A DNA stretch of 30,155 nucleotides from Chitinophagaceae bacterium (GTDB taxonomy: Bacteria > Bacteroidota > Bacteroidia > Chitinophagales > Chitinophagaceae), in assembly GCA_021151685.1 (NCBI GenBank), contig JAGKWS010000045.1, forward strand, positions 1 through 30,155, in the 5' to 3' direction. Position numbers and translations under genes: made by a program. Shown piece after piece: positions 6,417 to 14,485 of the stretch (position 1 is the stretch's first letter; every line of letters begins with the position of its first letter). The notes below the pieces were generated by a model. That model ran no database searches and was not told the origin of the DNA. It worked only from the letters and a program-made list of their open reading frames with translations.

Positions 6417-8033
6417 ATGAAGTACAACATGAAAAAAGTAATGCTGATGCTGGCCTTTGCAGGATTTGGTGCTGGTGCCTATGCACAGGACCCGGCGGTG
6501 AAGGAAGGCGTAAAAATGTATTACTACAAGAAATTCAAATCGGCACAGACAACACTTACCCCATTGGCCGAGAAAGATCCCCTTGCCAACTATTATTTGG
6601 GGCTTACCCTGCTGGAAATGGGTAACCTGCAGCAGGCTCAGGCCACCTTCGTGAAATATCCTGAAGATTTGGCCAACATCTCTGGTACGGCACGTGTAGC
6701 CTTCCTGAACAAGGATGTGGCCAACGGTAACCGTATAGCGAAGGAGCTGGCCGGAAAGGCAAAAAAGAAAGACTGGATGCCGCAGAAGTATGCTGCCGAT
6801 GCCATTACGTATACCGACGGTGGCGACATCAATCAGGCAATAGCATGGTACAAAGATGCGCTGGCTAAAAATCAGGGCGACAAATCGGAGTTGCACATAG
6901 GCTTGGGCGACCTGATGCGCAAGCAGCCTACGGGTGGTGGCGAGGCTATGAACAACTACGAGGCTGTAGTAGAGAAAGACAAAACCAACTCGCTGGCCCT
7001 GTCTCGCATTGGCGACTTGTGGTATGATGCCCGCAACTACACCAGTGCGCTGGATAACTATGGCCGTGCCAAAGAAGCAGATGCCAACAACCCACTGCCT
7101 TACAAAGCTTTGGCAGATGCGTATTCGCGCAGTGGCAAGTACAAGCAGGCATTGCAGAACCTGCAAGACTATCTGGCCCATTCGGACAATACGTTTGAAG
7201 ACCGGTTAGATTATACTCGTGCCCTGTATCAGGCACAAAGCTATTGCGATGCGGTAACACAGGCGCAAAAATTGCTGGGCGAAGCACCTGCAGCTCGCAG
7301 AATCGAACTGACAGGTATACTGGGTTTCTCTCAGATAAGCTGTGGCGACTCGCTGGCGGCATTGACCAACCTGCGTACTTATTTTACCACCCAGGACCCA
7401 GCCAAAATAACGCCGGGAGCCTACATAGAGTACGGTAAATTGTTCCTAAAATTGGGCCAGACCGACTCGGCAAGTGTGTACTACCTGAAGGGCATTAACG
7501 GCGATACTGCAAAGAACAAGACCGATGTGTATCGTGATGTAGCAGAGGCGTTTAAGGCAAAGAAAGAGTATTGTAAATCGGGCGAGTGGTATGATAATCT
7601 GGTGAAAGCCAACCCTGATGCACAAGCTGCCGACTATGTGTGGCGCGTGATTATGTATTACTACTGTAAAGACTGGACCAATGCCGGCCGTGCTGCCGAT
7701 GAGTTTGTAGCCAAACATGGCGAGCAGCAACCTTCGGCCTACTACTGGCAGGGCCGTGTAGGCTCTGCAATAGACTCTGAGGCTACTACAGGGGGCGGAG
7801 TACAATACTTTGAGAAGTGGTTGGAGAAAGTAGGGCCGAGCTATGACAAAAAGAACGACCTGAAGGTAGCTTATCAGTACCTGATGTATTGTGCATTTAA
7901 TGCCAAGGATAAGGAAAAGCTGAAAATGTGGAAGGAAAAGCTACTGGCCATAGACCCTAACGACAAAGCAGTGAAAGAACTGGAAGAGTTGGAAAAGAGC
8001 CAGAGCGGAAGACAGCCGGTACAACGAAAATAG
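6417..8033 (+). CDS. Exported tetratricopeptide-repeat protein
   Basis: A 538-residue protein with a cleavable signal peptide (MKKVMLMLAFAGFGAGAYAQ, cut probably after AYA); the ATG at 6429 is an equally good start to 6417. The rest is a chain of helix pairs with TPR spacing, for example 'LANYYLGLTLLEMGNLQQAQ', 'NQAIAWYKDALAKNQGD', 'LPYKALADAYSRSGKYKQAL' and 'EYCKSGEWYDNLVKANPDAQ'. The end is charged (KELEELEKSQSGRQPVQRK). TPR solenoids of this type hold protein complexes together. Pairing with the PstS-like lipoprotein is recurrent in Bacteroidota next to TonB systems (from memory), so a periplasmic scaffold is likely. A strong terminator closes the transcript 17 bases after the stop. Confidence 0.88.
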   Translation: MKYNMKKVMLMLAFAGFGAGAYAQDPAVKEGVKMYYYKKFKSAQTTLTPLAEKDPLANYYLGLTLLEMGNLQQAQATFVKYPEDLANISGTARVAFLNKDVANGNRIAKELAGKAKKKDWMPQKYAADAITYTDGGDINQAIAWYKDALAKNQGDKSELHIGLGDLMRKQPTGGGEAMNNYEAVVEKDKTNSLALSRIGDLWYDARNYTSALDNYGRAKEADANNPLPYKALADAYSRSGKYKQALQNLQDYLAHSDNTFEDRLDYTRALYQAQSYCDAVTQAQKLLGEAPAARRIELTGILGFSQISCGDSLAALTNLRTYFTTQDPAKITPGAYIEYGKLFLKLGQTDSASVYYLKGINGDTAKNKTDVYRDVAEAFKAKKEYCKSGEWYDNLVKANPDAQAADYVWRVIMYYYCKDWTNAGRAADEFVAKHGEQQPSAYYWQGRVGSAIDSEATTGGGVQYFEKWLEKVGPSYDKKNDLKVAYQYLMYCAFNAKDKEKLKMWKEKLLAIDPNDKAVKELEELEKSQSGRQPVQRK

Positions 8034-8049
8034 AATAGTGAATATATGA

Positions 8050-8077
8050 CCCCGGATGTAGCAATCCGGGGTTTTTT
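8050..8077 (+). terminator. Rho-independent terminator after the TPR gene
   Basis: A perfect 8-bp GC-rich stem (ccccggat / atccgggg) with a 6-base loop is followed by six T. This closes the 5104-8033 transcript. It also shows that the open frame reaching back to 8046 is not coding there. Confidence 0.92.
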
Positions 8078-8084
8078 AGTGGCA

Positions 8085-8112
8085 TTGGGTTGGGATTTTG
8101 CTTGTATTTTTA
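8085..8112 (+). promoter_or_regulatory. Possible promoter for the 8139 gene
   Basis: TTG (8085-8087), a 17-base spacer and TATTTTTA (8105-8112), one base off TAnnTTTG, sit between the terminator and the ATG at 8139. Confidence 0.45.
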
Positions 8113-8138
8113 GGGCAGGTTTTAATAGAGTAGCATAT

Positions 8139-9200
8139 ATGTATAGCAGGTGCTTGGTACCGGTATGGGCAGCCGTGGTAACCACGGTGTTAGTAGCCTG
8201 CGGCAGTAGCCCCAAAGACGAGCGCGATACCAGGGGAAAGACCAACAACATCAACGAGATGGCTACCAAAATAGCCCGAACATCGATGGTGGCCGACTAC
8301 CCCAGGGTGCCGCAGGACGAGATACTGAATGAAATGCCCGGTAGCCGTGTGTATGCCGAGCTACAGCAACGGTATACCGAGCACTTGCGGCAACTGCAAA
8401 CGGTAACCACTGCCGACCATGTGCAACTGGTGGTACTGATAATGACACCCGAGGTGGGCAAGTTTGCCACACCAGCCAATGTATATGGCATACCCTACAT
8501 AAGGCAGATATGTACCAACCTGAAGGTGCCCTGCGAAGACATAACAGATGCTGTGGCAGAGTGGACCACTGGCGCAACCCATAATACACCTCCGCTACTG
8601 GGCAACTGGAGTGAAGAAAGTGCCGCATTTGCCGCCAGGGCCATTGTGCCGTTGCTGGCGAAGTATGGGGGCTACCGTAGTGGTAAAACATGGAACGAAC
8701 GCCCTGCAGTACTGGGCGATGTGCTGCCCGACAATGTGGGACAGGACGAAAGCAATAACGACCTGCCCGCCAATACGCCAAGACCACCGTTTGCAATAAA
8801 GGTGAGCAAGCAGGGGCTGCGAATGGCACAAGAGGTTACCTTTCCCGCGCAGCGGCAGCGAATTGTTTTTGTGGGCGATTCAAGGATATTTAATCCGTTT
8901 ATAGATGACGACCGCACTATTTGCCGCAGGTTACAGGCGTTGATGCCCGATAAAGAGATAGTGAACGCTGCCAATATATGTGGTGCCATGGATGACTATG
9001 CATCGCTGTATACAGAGAAGGTGCGGTATCTGGAGCCCGATGTGCTGGTGGTGTGTACGCATGGGGCCGACATTACAGATGAATTTTTCAGCCACAGAAA
9101 CCGGTATGCACGGCAGAGAAAGTCTTACAAGCCCAGTAAGACAGAGAAAGAATTTTACGATAAAACTTTTCCTTCAAAAAAATCGATAATACCACTATGA
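8139..9200 (+). CDS. SGNH-hydrolase-like lipoprotein with unusual motif order
   Basis: The ATG at 8139 is chosen because it gives a lipoprotein signal (MYSRCLVPVWAAVVTTVLVAC, Cys21) and lies after the terminator. The protein is 353 residues. Residues ~85-180 resemble the second half of an SGNH/GDSL domain: a strand 'HVQLVVLIMTP', 'IRQICTNLKVPCEDIT', then 'GNWSEESAAFAARAI' (Gly155) where active enzymes have D-x-x-H-W..G. Residues ~240-320 resemble the first half: 'RIVFVGDSRIF' with the GDS block (Gly246-Asp247-Ser248), 'NAANICGAMDDYASLY' and 'LEPDVLVVCTHGAD'. The usual catalytic His position appears as Asn156, so activity is doubtful. The stop overlaps the next ATG, indicating translational coupling to the DinB-family gene. 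The fold call is moderate; substrate unknown. Confidence 0.6.
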   Translation: MYSRCLVPVWAAVVTTVLVACGSSPKDERDTRGKTNNINEMATKIARTSMVADYPRVPQDEILNEMPGSRVYAELQQRYTEHLRQLQTVTTADHVQLVVLIMTPEVGKFATPANVYGIPYIRQICTNLKVPCEDITDAVAEWTTGATHNTPPLLGNWSEESAAFAARAIVPLLAKYGGYRSGKTWNERPAVLGDVLPDNVGQDESNNDLPANTPRPPFAIKVSKQGLRMAQEVTFPAQRQRIVFVGDSRIFNPFIDDDRTICRRLQALMPDKEIVNAANICGAMDDYASLYTEKVRYLEPDVLVVCTHGADITDEFFSHRNRYARQRKSYKPSKTEKEFYDKTFPSKKSIIPL

Positions 9201-9748
9201 GCATGACAGAACAAGAGCTGGAACAACTGAAGTACCCGATAGGAAGGTACCAGAAACCCGAAACATTTGACGAGAGCCTACTGCCCGAATGGCTGGCCAT
9301 GCTGGAGATGCTGCCCCTGTGGCTGGATGCCTGCATAGAAAATATGGATGCGGCGCAACTGGATACCCCATACAGGCCGGGCGGATGGAACATAAAGCAG
9401 GTGATACACCATGTGGCCGATAGCCATATGAATGCCTACATACGTGTGCGGCTGGCACTGACGGAAGAGAACCCAACGGTAACCCCATACAAAGAGAATG
9501 CGTGGGCCATGCTGCCCGATGTAGATGATGTGCCGGTAAATGTATCGGTAACGTTGCTGCATGGCCTGCACAGAAGGCTGGTGTCGCTGTTGCGGCAGTT
9601 GCAACCGGCCGACTGGCACAGAACATACTATCATCCGCAGTACAACCGGTTGTTTCCTATATGGGAAGTGGTAGCCCTGTATGTGTGGCATAGCCAGCAC
9701 CATACTGCCCACATACGCACCCTGCGCGACCGTATGGGGTGGTGGTAG
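9197..9748 (+). CDS. DinB/YfiT-family putative metal-dependent hydrolase or thiol transferase
   Basis: A 183-residue protein of the DinB four-helix fold (DinB_2 type). 'RPGGWNIKQVIHHVADSHMN' is the typical first metal-site block (His72 and His77 region), and 'VVALYVWHSQHHTAHI' (His165, His168/169, His172) supplies the other ligands. The opening 'LKYPIGRYQKPETFDESLLP' is characteristic of the YfiT/BstA branch, whose characterised members transfer bacillithiol or act as Zn/Ni-dependent hydrolases. Bacillithiol use in this organism is not shown by the window. ATG overlaps the stop of the upstream lipoprotein gene by 4 bases. Confidence 0.88.
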   Translation: MSMTEQELEQLKYPIGRYQKPETFDESLLPEWLAMLEMLPLWLDACIENMDAAQLDTPYRPGGWNIKQVIHHVADSHMNAYIRVRLALTEENPTVTPYKENAWAMLPDVDDVPVNVSVTLLHGLHRRLVSLLRQLQPADWHRTYYHPQYNRLFPIWEVVALYVWHSQHHTAHIRTLRDRMGWW

Positions 9749-9812
9749 ATTGCTGCTGTAATAAAGGTCTGGCAGTAATTGATGTTACGCTGAATGTTAA
9801 GACATTTAGTAG

Positions 9813-9846
9813 TTGCATTTTTTTAAGTGTTTCCGTACTATCTTAG
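9813..9846 (+). promoter_or_regulatory. Possible promoter for the 9865-11085 pair
   Basis: TTG (9813-9815) and TATCTTAG (9839-9846) are separated by 23 bases in the 116-base gap before the gene at 9865. The spacer is long and one base departs from TAnnTTTG, so this is tentative. Confidence 0.35.
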
Positions 9847-9864
9847 CAGGCAAACGTAAGAACG

Positions 9865-10341
9865 ATGTACACCTTTATCAACAACATCAACTATCTGCAC
9901 AGTATACTCAGGTACTTTATTTTGCTGGCAGCCGCAATTGTAGTGCTGCAGAGCATTGTGGGCATGCTTGGCAAAAAGAAGTTTCAGAAAATCAATAAGC
10001 AGATAGCACTGTTTTTGTTGATATTCTGCGATTTGCAGTTGGTGCTGGGGGGCTTGTTATATTACTACAAGGTAATAGAGGCTGGTTATTTCTCGGCAGG
10101 GGGTATGATGAAGGATGTTTACAAGCGTTTTTATGGGGTAGAGCATGCTATAGCTATGGTACTGGCTATAGTGCTGGTGCACGTAGGCTATAGCGTTACC
10201 AAGAAGAATATAGATGACGACCGCAAATTCAAGCGTTTGTTTTGGTGTTCGTTTTTGTCTTTGGTGATATTTATGGCAATGATACCATGGCAAGGAAGGC
10301 AGGTGGTAGGCAGGCCCAACATTCCACATATGGGTAGCTAA
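9865..10341 (+). CDS. Four-helix membrane protein (cytochrome-B-like family of Bacteroidota)
   Basis: A 158-residue protein with four hydrophobic helices: 'YFILLAAAIVVLQSIVGML', 'IALFLLIFCDLQLVLGGLLY', 'HAIAMVLAIVLVHVGYSV' and 'FWCSFLSLVIFMAMIPW'. Short basic loops lie between them. The layout, the His in helix 3 (VEHAIAM) and the 'IPWQGR' end recall a conserved Bacteroidota family often labelled cytochrome B on weak grounds; a single conserved His and no bis-His pattern make heme binding uncertain. It is followed after 6 bases by the acyltransferase gene, suggesting one transcript and perhaps a membrane-lipid context. Confidence 0.7.
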   Translation: MYTFINNINYLHSILRYFILLAAAIVVLQSIVGMLGKKKFQKINKQIALFLLIFCDLQLVLGGLLYYYKVIEAGYFSAGGMMKDVYKRFYGVEHAIAMVLAIVLVHVGYSVTKKNIDDDRKFKRLFWCSFLSLVIFMAMIPWQGRQVVGRPNIPHMGS

Positions 10342-10347
10342 CCCCAC

Positions 10348-11085
10348 ATGGCAAAGCAGATATTGCAGCCATTCTATGCTGCGTGGGTAGTGCTCACTTT
10401 CTTTATTGGGCTGGTTGTTACAATGCCGGCATTTGTGGCGCTTAGTTTTGGTAACAGGCTCAGTACACGCAAGTTGATTTTTGCTATCATCAACCATTGG
10501 TTTCATATATGGTTGTGGTTGATAGGTATGCGGGTGACGGTGTTGGGGCCAGAGCCACCCAAAGGGCGGTACGTAGCTATAGCCAATCACATTTCTTATC
10601 TTGATACTATTGCCTTGTTTCCGGCACTGCCGGGCTACTTCAGGCCGCTGGGCAAGAAGGAATTTTCTAAGGTACCCGTACTGGGGTTTATTTACAAACA
10701 GATAGTGGTAATGGTGAACCGGGGTAGTGCCGAAAGCCGTGCCAGAAGCATGCGTCTTTTGTGGCATATACTGCGGCATGAAAGTGATATTATCATATTT
10801 CCGGAGGGGACGTTTAACGAGACAGGTGCGGTGTTGAAGAGTTTTTATGATGGGGCCTTTAAGCTGGCTATTACCACACAAACACCTATACTGCCGGTTG
10901 TTTTTCCAGATACGGTACACCGTTGGCATTACAGTGCATGGTGGAAGGTGTGGCCGGGACGAAACAGGGCCATCAGGCTGGCCCCCATACCAGTGGCTGG
11001 TATGACCATGGCCGACTTGCCTGCACTAAAGGAGACGGCACAACGCCTCATGCAGCAAGAGCTGGAAAAATATGATTATCCATAG
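10348..11085 (+). CDS. plsC: 1-acyl-sn-glycerol-3-phosphate acyltransferase (PlsC family)
   Basis: A 245-residue acyltransferase with both family signatures: the catalytic H-x4-D box as 'NHISYLD' (His81, Asp86) and the phosphate-binding 'FPEGTFNETG' (residues 151-155 for FPEGT). One or two hydrophobic helices at residues ~10-35 and ~50-65 anchor it to the inner membrane. PlsC enzymes transfer an acyl chain to lysophosphatidate to make phosphatidate, the precursor of all phospholipids. Length is usual. Genomes of this group often carry several paralogues, so another acyl acceptor (for example an ornithine lipid precursor) is possible. Confidence 0.88.
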   Translation: MAKQILQPFYAAWVVLTFFIGLVVTMPAFVALSFGNRLSTRKLIFAIINHWFHIWLWLIGMRVTVLGPEPPKGRYVAIANHISYLDTIALFPALPGYFRPLGKKEFSKVPVLGFIYKQIVVMVNRGSAESRARSMRLLWHILRHESDIIIFPEGTFNETGAVLKSFYDGAFKLAITTQTPILPVVFPDTVHRWHYSAWWKVWPGRNRAIRLAPIPVAGMTMADLPALKETAQRLMQQELEKYDYP

Positions 11086-11100
11086 GCTGTATGCCAGCCA

Positions 11101-11199
11101 TTAATGCAACATGCAGTAGCTGAGGTAAATGATTATGCCACAGGCAGCGGCAATAATAGCTATTGTTGTCAGTACATGTGTTAGTCTTTCTGTTTCCAT
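11101..11199 (-). CDS. Possible 32-residue single-helix membrane peptide
   Basis: ATG at 11199 follows a good A/G-rich ribosome-binding stretch (gggaaaag) and encodes Met-Glu-Thr-Glu-Arg-Leu then a hydrophobic helix 'TIAIIAAACGIIIYLSYC' and stop at 11101. A longer frame to 11313 adds an unconvincing basic N-terminus. It converges with plsC, 15 bases away. Small membrane peptides of this kind are often missed, but without conservation data the call is weak. Confidence 0.3.
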   Translation of the reverse strand: METERLTHVLTTIAIIAAACGIIIYLSYCMLH

Positions 11200-11371
11200 C
11201 TTTTCCCGTTTCCATCGCTGCGCAACACGCACACGCCGTAAAAGTAAACTACAAGAATCGGGCCGCAGATGATGTTTGTCAGCTATCAATCTGTTAAAAA
11301 AAAGCAAGGGCATGATGGTTGGAAGCCGCTTTGGGTGTGGGTTTGGGTGTTATTGGTTCTGTTTCATGTAG

Positions 11372-12895
11372 TTACGGTTTAAAACGTACATCGGCCGAGT
11401 AGGGCATAACACTTACCTGGTAGCGACGATTGTTGACGGGTTCCAGTGTATTGAGGTTGTAGATATTGTACCAGCCTGCCCTGCCGGCACAGGCAGTGGC
11501 ATGGTGTGGGGCGGGGCCATCGGGGTTGCTGTTGGTACTGGCTACGTAGAAGCGGCCATTGATATCGTCTACAGTGATGCCATGTGGCTGAAAGAAGTCG
11601 CCACGAATTACTTTGACAATTTCGTAGGTATTGTAGTTGATGATATAGACCGAACCACGCTGTTTGGGTCCCAGACCTTCTTCGTCTTCCATACAGGTAA
11701 CCAACATGTAGGGTTTGGTGTGCGACAGGGCTATTTCCTGTGGCAGCTTGCCTACGGGTATTACTTTCAGCAATTGGTCGGTATGGGCATCCATTACGCG
11801 CACCTCGTTGGTGCCCTCGCAGGTAAGGAAGTAGCGCGAGTGGTCTGGCACCATCAGTATCTCGTGTGGGTTTGGCGAGGTTTTATCGTTGGCATTGGTA
11901 GCAATGGGAGGCTGGCCGTTGATGCTGACCTTGCGGTAATAGGGGGCTTTGGGCGACCAGCGGTACACCACATTGCCATACTGGGCGGTAATAAAGGCGG
12001 TATCGAAGGCCAGATCGCTGGCAATGCCGTGCGGATAGACAAAGAGGCCTGCGCCACTGCCTGTATACTCGGGTATGCCCGTCATGGTGCTGGCACGGGC
12101 ATAGAGTATGCGTCCGTTCGATGTCCAGTCGCTGGTGGCTACAATAGAGTCGCCGGGGGCAATGTACAGTATATTCCACGAGCCGGAACCCAGAGTGGCG
12201 GTGTTGATGATTTGGTCGGTGCGGGTGTCAATTTTTTGTATGCCTGTTCCGTTAAGGAAACTCACATATGCATATTGCCCATCGGCCGAGGTTCGCAGGC
12301 AATGAGGGCTTTCTGTACCGGGCGATGTGCCTACTTTTATATAACGCATCACCAGGCCGGTTGCTGCATCTATAACGGCCACAAGGTCGCAGCCCTGCTG
12401 GGTGAGGTATATTTTCTGGCGTGTATTGGGGTTGGTAGCAAAGGCTACATTCCCGTCTTTGTCGGGTGCGCCATTGGTTATCCAGTCTTTAAGGGTATTA
12501 TATTCGGCTTCCGAGAGGTGATTGGGGTTGGTACCGGTTGCATCGTAGGGCATGGTGGGCGTGGCCACAACACCGCGTGCGGGGTCGGTATTTACAAAAT
12601 AGAGCAGCGGGCTAAAGTCGGGCGAGTAGGGCACTACCTCAGCACCATTGGCACCACCTTCAAAGAGTGCCGTCCATGTGTCCAGCCGCAGGTAGGCACT
12701 ATTTACCGCACTGGCGGCATTGTGGCAGCCGGCGGTAGCACATTTGCCCACCAGTATTTTGCCTACGGCATCGGGGAAGCCCCCCATGTCTATATTTGTA
12801 TTGTCGCCGCCACCATTGGGTTTGCGGCATTTACACCCCTGAGACAGTGCCCAGAAAAGACTGATTAAGGAAAGAAGGGTGATCGTCTGGCGCAT
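11372..12895 (-). CDS. Lipoprotein with cytochrome-c-like domain and beta-propeller
   Basis: A 507-residue protein with a lipoprotein signal (LISLFWALSQGC, Cys21). Residues ~38-150 look like a planctomycete-type cytochrome c domain: 'ILVGKCATAGCHNAAS' gives a C-x4-C-H heme motif (Cys52, Cys57, His58), with Met115 in 'TPTMPYD' as possible sixth ligand and 'LKDWITNGAP' closing the domain. From ~160 to the end there are about seven repeats of YVTN/NHL propeller type ('IYLTQQGCDLVAVIDAATG', 'VRVMDAHTDQLLKVIPVGK', 'YIINYNTYEIVKVIRG'). It probably sits on the outer membrane or faces the periplasm as an electron-transfer or binding protein. Heme attachment is predicted, not shown. It is divergent from mqnB, whose product serves menaquinone synthesis. 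Confidence 0.85.
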   Translation of the reverse strand: MRQTITLLSLISLFWALSQGCKCRKPNGGGDNTNIDMGGFPDAVGKILVGKCATAGCHNAASAVNSAYLRLDTWTALFEGGANGAEVVPYSPDFSPLLYFVNTDPARGVVATPTMPYDATGTNPNHLSEAEYNTLKDWITNGAPDKDGNVAFATNPNTRQKIYLTQQGCDLVAVIDAATGLVMRYIKVGTSPGTESPHCLRTSADGQYAYVSFLNGTGIQKIDTRTDQIINTATLGSGSWNILYIAPGDSIVATSDWTSNGRILYARASTMTGIPEYTGSGAGLFVYPHGIASDLAFDTAFITAQYGNVVYRWSPKAPYYRKVSINGQPPIATNANDKTSPNPHEILMVPDHSRYFLTCEGTNEVRVMDAHTDQLLKVIPVGKLPQEIALSHTKPYMLVTCMEDEEGLGPKQRGSVYIINYNTYEIVKVIRGDFFQPHGITVDDINGRFYVASTNSNPDGPAPHHATACAGRAGWYNIYNLNTLEPVNNRRYQVSVMPYSADVRFKP

Positions 12896-12985
12896 GGTGG
12901 TCTCAAACTCTGGTTATACCTTAAAGTTACACATAGACGGGCATAAAAAGCCTGTTGTTAGGAGTGCATTTGCTAACATTGCTCT

Positions 12986-13618
12986 ATGAAGATACTGGTA
13001 GTGGCAGCTACGGCCGCAGAGGTAGCACAGTTTGGCGAAAAGATGCCCGAATGCGCCCGCATACTGGTGACCGGGGTGGGCCCTATTGCTACGGCATGGG
13101 CTGTAGCAGATCATCTGGCCCGCCACCAGTACGATGTGGTGATACAGGCTGGTGTAGCCGGTACGTTTGATAGTGGGTTGCCACTGGGTACATTGGTACG
13201 TGTAGTGGCCGATACCTATGGCGACCTTGGTGCCGAAGACCATGATAATTACCTATCTGTCTTTGATATGGGGCTGCTACTGCCAGATGATGCCCTACAC
13301 CAGCAGGGTATGCTGCCTGCCCCCCTGCACAATACCCCTACTACAGGAGACATGCCGCAAGTAACGGGCATAACAGTGAGCACTGTAACCGGTAGCGTGG
13401 CCACTGTGGCCCGGAGGGCAGCTATGGGGCATTGTACCGAAAGTATGGAGGGCGCAGCTTTTCACTATGCCTGCCTGAAGGCGGGTGTGCCATTTATGCA
13501 GGTACGGGCTCTATCGAACTATGTGACCCCGAGAGACAGAAGTAGCTGGAAGATGAAGGAGGCCATTATTGCCCTGAATGATTGGCTTATAGCCTATACC
13601 ACTGCGCTGTGCGGGTAG
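12986..13618 (+). CDS. mqnB: Futalosine hydrolase
   Basis: A 210-residue protein of the nucleoside phosphorylase/hydrolase (PNP/UDP) superfamily. Visible landmarks are 'MKILVVAATAAEV' at the start, 'VTGVGPIATAWAVADHL', 'VIQAGVAGTFDSGLPLG' and the base/ribose site 'TESMEGAAFHYACLKAGV', in which Glu of the MEGAA motif binds the ribose. These match MqnB, which cleaves futalosine to dehypoxanthine futalosine and hypoxanthine in the alternative menaquinone pathway. The next gene is mqnD of the same pathway, 36 bases downstream, which strengthens the call over a generic MTA/SAH nucleosidase. Other mqn genes are not in the window. Confidence 0.92.
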   Translation: MKILVVAATAAEVAQFGEKMPECARILVTGVGPIATAWAVADHLARHQYDVVIQAGVAGTFDSGLPLGTLVRVVADTYGDLGAEDHDNYLSVFDMGLLLPDDALHQQGMLPAPLHNTPTTGDMPQVTGITVSTVTGSVATVARRAAMGHCTESMEGAAFHYACLKAGVPFMQVRALSNYVTPRDRSSWKMKEAIIALNDWLIAYTTALCG

Positions 13619-13625
13619 CAGGGCG

Positions 13626-13633
13626 TACCTTTG
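13626..13633 (+). promoter_or_regulatory. Possible -7 element before mqnD
   Basis: TACCTTTG fits TAnnTTTG exactly, 21 bases before the chosen mqnD ATG. No clear -33 partner is visible, so mqnD may simply be read through from mqnB. Confidence 0.4.
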
Positions 13634-13654
13634 TGCCTTATAACGGATAAGCAT

Positions 13655-14485
13655 ATGACACTGACGCTTGGTTTTAGCCCCTGCCCCAACGACACATTCA
13701 TTTTTGATGCCATGGTGAGTGGCGGTATAGATACCCAGGGATTGAAGTTTGAGTATGTGATGGAAGACGTGGAAACACTGAACCAATGGGCTATGGAAGG
13801 GCGGTTGCATGCAACCAAGCTGAGTTATAACACGTTTTTGCATACGGCAGACAAATATGCGCTGCTGCATAGTGGCAGTGCGCTGGGTAGTGGGGTTGGC
13901 CCACTACTGGTAGCCCGCCAACCGCTGGATATGGCCCGCATGCAAGACTACCGCATAGCCATACCGGGTGTAAAAACAACTGCCAATCTGCTGCTGACGC
14001 TGGCGTGGCCCGAAGCGCGCAACAAAACCGAACTATTGTTCTCTGAAATAGAGGGGGCAGTACTGAATGGCGACTATGATGCAGGGCTGATAATACATGA
14101 GAGCAGATTTACCTATGCACAAAAGGGGCTGGTGAAACTGGCCGATATGGGCGACTGGTGGGAGCAAACTACGGGTGCCGCCATACCGCTGGGTGGTATA
14201 GTGGTGCAGCGGGCACTGGGGCGCAAGGTGGCGGCAATGGTAGATGATATTATTCGCCGCAGTTTGGCAAAGTCGTGGGCCGGTTATCCAACACTATCGG
14301 AGTTTGTGCGGTGTAATGCACAAGAGATGGAGGAAGACGTAATGCGCCGCCATATAGACCTGTATGTAAATGAATACACAACCGACCTTGGACCCACCGG
14401 GCGTAATGCCATACAAACCCTTTTTGACAAGGCTGCGGCCGCTGGTTTGATAGGGGCTGGTGCCGCTAAGGAGATTTTTTATTGA
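13655..14485 (+). CDS. mqnD: 1,4-dihydroxy-6-naphthoate synthase
   Basis: The start at 13655 gives 'MTLTLGFSPCPNDTFIFDAM', the conserved beginning of MqnD; the frame extends 8 codons upstream without family resemblance and over the possible promoter element. The 276-residue protein has the periplasmic-binding-protein-like fold: 'LHATKLSYNTFLH' and 'GSALGSGVGPLLVAR' line the first lobe, 'IAIPGVKTTANLLLTLAWP' and 'DYDAGLIIHESRFTYAQKGL' the hinge and second lobe, with His in 'IIHESR' at the known catalytic position. MqnD converts cyclic dehypoxanthine futalosine to dihydroxynaphthoate. The 3' end overlaps a convergent gene by 7 bases. Confidence 0.95.
   Translation: MTLTLGFSPCPNDTFIFDAMVSGGIDTQGLKFEYVMEDVETLNQWAMEGRLHATKLSYNTFLHTADKYALLHSGSALGSGVGPLLVARQPLDMARMQDYRIAIPGVKTTANLLLTLAWPEARNKTELLFSEIEGAVLNGDYDAGLIIHESRFTYAQKGLVKLADMGDWWEQTTGAAIPLGGIVVQRALGRKVAAMVDDIIRRSLAKSWAGYPTLSEFVRCNAQEMEEDVMRRHIDLYVNEYTTDLGPTGRNAIQTLFDKAAAAGLIGAGAAKEIFY

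Noticed and set aside
8046..8138. N-terminal extension of the SGNH-like lipoprotein gene
   Set aside because: It runs through a strong terminator and the predicted promoter, and the extension hides the lipoprotein signal that appears when starting at 8139.
11501..12868. 455-codon open frame on the plus strand
   Set aside because: It lies wholly antisense to the cytochrome/propeller lipoprotein, which has a signal sequence and domain motifs; the plus-strand translation has none and is a codon-bias shadow.
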